Assembly: GCA_964409675.1 (NCBI GenBank)
Contig: CAYPEF010000005.1
Coordinates: 1 to 41,952, forward strand
DNA from: CAYMDD01 sp964409675
Lineage (GTDB): Bacteria; Pseudomonadota; Alphaproteobacteria; Rickettsiales; SXRF01
DNA: 41,952 bases
Reading direction: 5' to 3'
Below the pieces are notes generated by a model. It had not been told where the DNA came from. It was given only the letters and a program-made list of their open reading frames with translations, and searched no databases. The position numbers were made by a program, and so were the translations under genes. Below are positions 40,384-41,952 of the stretch, one piece after another (position 1 is the first letter of the stretch; each line of letters starts with the position of its first letter).

Positions 40384-41952
40384 ATGGGACACGCTCACAA
40401 TTCGCAACTTTCGTTCACCGCGCGCAAACGCATCCGCAAAAGTTTCGGTCGGATTGAGACCATAACCTCCATGCCCAACCTCATAGAAGTTCAGAAGAAC
40501 TCCTATGACCAGTTCCTGCAGATTAATATTCCTGCGGAAAAACGTACTAATACCGGCCTCCAGGCTGTGTTCAAATCGGTGTTTCCGATCAAGGATTACA
40601 CCGAAACCTCAACCCTTGAGTTCGTCCGTTTCAATTTCGATGCCCCTAAATACGACGTGGATGAATGCCGCAGCCGCGGTATCAACTCCGCTGCACCGCT
40701 GCGCGTGACCCTGCGCCTGATCGTGTGGATCGTCGATGAAGATACCGGCGCGCGCGAAATAAAAGACATCAAGGAACAGGACGTGTATATGGGCGATATC
40801 CCGCTCATGACCGATAACGGCACCTTCATCATCAACGGCACCGAGCGTGTTATCGTCTCCCAGATGCACCGCTCACCGGGCGTATTCTTCGACCATGATA
40901 AAGGCAAAAGCCACAGCTCTGGTAAATTTCTTTATTCCTGCCGCATCATCCCGTACCGTGGTTCCTGGCTTGATTTCGAATTCGATGCGAAAGACTTAGT
41001 CAATGCCCGTATCGACCGCCGCCGCAAAGTGCCGGTGACCACCTTCCTGCGCGCGCTGGGCATGGATAACAGCCAGATCCTCGATACCTTCTACACCAAG
41101 ACCATCTACAAAAAACTGAAGAGCGGCTGGTCTGCGAAATTCAACCCTGAGCAGTATCGCGGTATAAAACTGGCGTATGACCTCGTTGACGCGAAAACCG
41201 GCAAAGTATTCGCTGAAGCGGGCAAGAAAATGAACGTGCGCGCCGCTAAGAAATTCCATGAAGATGGCCTGCGTGAATATCTGGTGACTGACGAACAGTT
41301 CGTGGGCAAATACGTGGCTACCGACATCGTGAACCCACAGACTGGCGAAATCTACGTGGAAGGCGGCGAAGAAGCCACTGCCGCAGTTATTGCTACCCTT
41401 GAAGAAGCCGGTGCGAAAGATGTTGCCATACTCGATATCGACCATATCAATGTTGGTGCTTATATCCGCAATACCCTGATGGCGGATAAGAACCTGACCA
41501 AAGAAGACGCGCTCATCGACATCTACCGCGTAATGCGTCCGGGCGAACCAACCACCGTTGAAGCTGCGGAAGCGCTGTTTAATTCACTGTTCTTTGAAGC
41601 AGACCGTTATGACCTGTCATCCGTAGGCCGCGTGAAAATGAATGCCCGCCTTGGCCTGAATGTTCCGGAAGAGGTAGGTGTCCTGACCAAGGAAGATATC
41701 ATAGGCTCGGTAAAACTCCTCGTCGGCCTTAAAGATGGCGTTGGTGAAATTGACGATATCGACCATCTCGGTAACCGCCGCGTTCGCTCGGTGGGCGAGC
41801 TTATGGAAAACCAGTTCCGCATCGGCCTGCTGCGCATGGAACGTTCTATCATTGAGCGTATGTCATCGGTGGATATCGACACCGTTATGCCGCACGACCT
41901 GGTGAATGCAAAACCGGTTGCTGCTGCAATCCGTGAATTCTTTGGCTCCAGC
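40384..41952 (+). CDS. rpoB: RNA polymerase beta subunit (N-terminal 523 residues, cut by window end)
   Basis: ATG 40384; the frame is open to the last base. Conserved RpoB N terminus: FTARKRIRKSFGRIETITSMPNLIEVQKNSYDQFL, then DVYMGDIPLMTDNGTFIINGTERVIVSQMHRSPGVFFDHDKGK (protrusion), and lobe domain to DHLGNRRVRSVGELMENQFRIGLLRMERSIIERMS. It stops at FFGSS, just before the rifampicin-pocket cluster. A one-strand transcription unit with rplKAJL. Confidence 0.97.
   Translation, partial: MGHAHNSQLSFTARKRIRKSFGRIETITSMPNLIEVQKNSYDQFLQINIPAEKRTNTGLQAVFKSVFPIKDYTETSTLEFVRFNFDAPKYDVDECRSRGINSAAPLRVTLRLIVWIVDEDTGAREIKDIKEQDVYMGDIPLMTDNGTFIINGTERVIVSQMHRSPGVFFDHDKGKSHSSGKFLYSCRIIPYRGSWLDFEFDAKDLVNARIDRRRKVPVTTFLRALGMDNSQILDTFYTKTIYKKLKSGWSAKFNPEQYRGIKLAYDLVDAKTGKVFAEAGKKMNVRAAKKFHEDGLREYLVTDEQFVGKYVATDIVNPQTGEIYVEGGEEATAAVIATLEEAGAKDVAILDIDHINVGAYIRNTLMADKNLTKEDALIDIYRVMRPGEPTTVEAAEALFNSLFFEADRYDLSSVGRVKMNARLGLNVPEEVGVLTKEDIIGSVKLLVGLKDGVGEIDDIDHLGNRRVRSVGELMENQFRIGLLRMERSIIERMSSVDIDTVMPHDLVNAKPVAAAIREFFGSS

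Overview
The window reads as chromosomal DNA of a Gram-negative bacterium, most likely an alphaproteobacterium. The best evidence is the right half: lpxC, bamD, recN, ligA, prmA and an aminopeptidase P gene in a row, then rplK-rplA-rplJ-rplL-rpoB. lpxC and bamD imply an LPS-containing outer membrane. No species can be named from the sequence alone.

Layout. (1) 1-3.7 kb: the end of a phage late operon, with a membrane protein fragment and five virion or tail-type proteins. One of these is built from 28 copies of a 14-residue repeat. A strong terminator closes the operon. (2) 3.7-20.2 kb: an envelope-stress island on both strands. It contains an AraC regulator with a PAP2 phosphatase; an operon for an isoprenylcysteine-type methyltransferase, a phytol/dolichol-kinase-like protein, an LTA-synthase-like phosphotransferase, a PmrA/QseB-type response regulator, its histidine kinase and a four-repeat membrane protein; an operon for a dual-specificity phosphatase plus a complete heavy-metal-type RND pump with an extra 53-residue membrane microprotein; a PepSY protein; and a secreted cysteine protein with a second, frameshifted PAP2 phosphatase and an EamA protein. 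(3) 20.2-22.2 kb: two copies of a structured RNA about 150 nt long, then a small HTH regulator and three unknown small genes. (4) 22.2-22.6 kb: tRNA-Thr(CGT), a 5' half of another tRNA and an 85-bp palindromic element. This looks like an island boundary. (5) 22.6-42 kb: core genes, namely a K+/H+ antiporter, a divergent monomeric-isocitrate-dehydrogenase relative, ubiD, a diguanylate cyclase, lpxC-bamD-recN-ligA-prmA-pepP and the L11-L1-L10-L12-RpoB cluster, with rpoB cut by the window end.

How the genes work together. Five promoters in the island share one architecture: CTAAG, 6 nt, CTAAG (one copy has GTAAG), exactly 8 nt, then a weak -10 box. Direct repeats with an 11-bp pitch overlapping the -35 position are typical of OmpR/PhoB-family activators such as PmrA, and the island encodes one. 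I infer a self-contained two-component regulon joining phospholipid/lipid-A/isoprenoid-phosphate remodelling with RND efflux. It resembles PmrAB in logic but has a different gene set.

The strongest candidates for something undescribed are this regulon, the paired RNA whose outer helix differs in sequence between copies but keeps its pairing, the 14-residue-repeat virion protein, and the palindromic element inserted in frame in pepP. The centre of ligA is an AT-rich patch unlike its flanks, which suggests allelic replacement.
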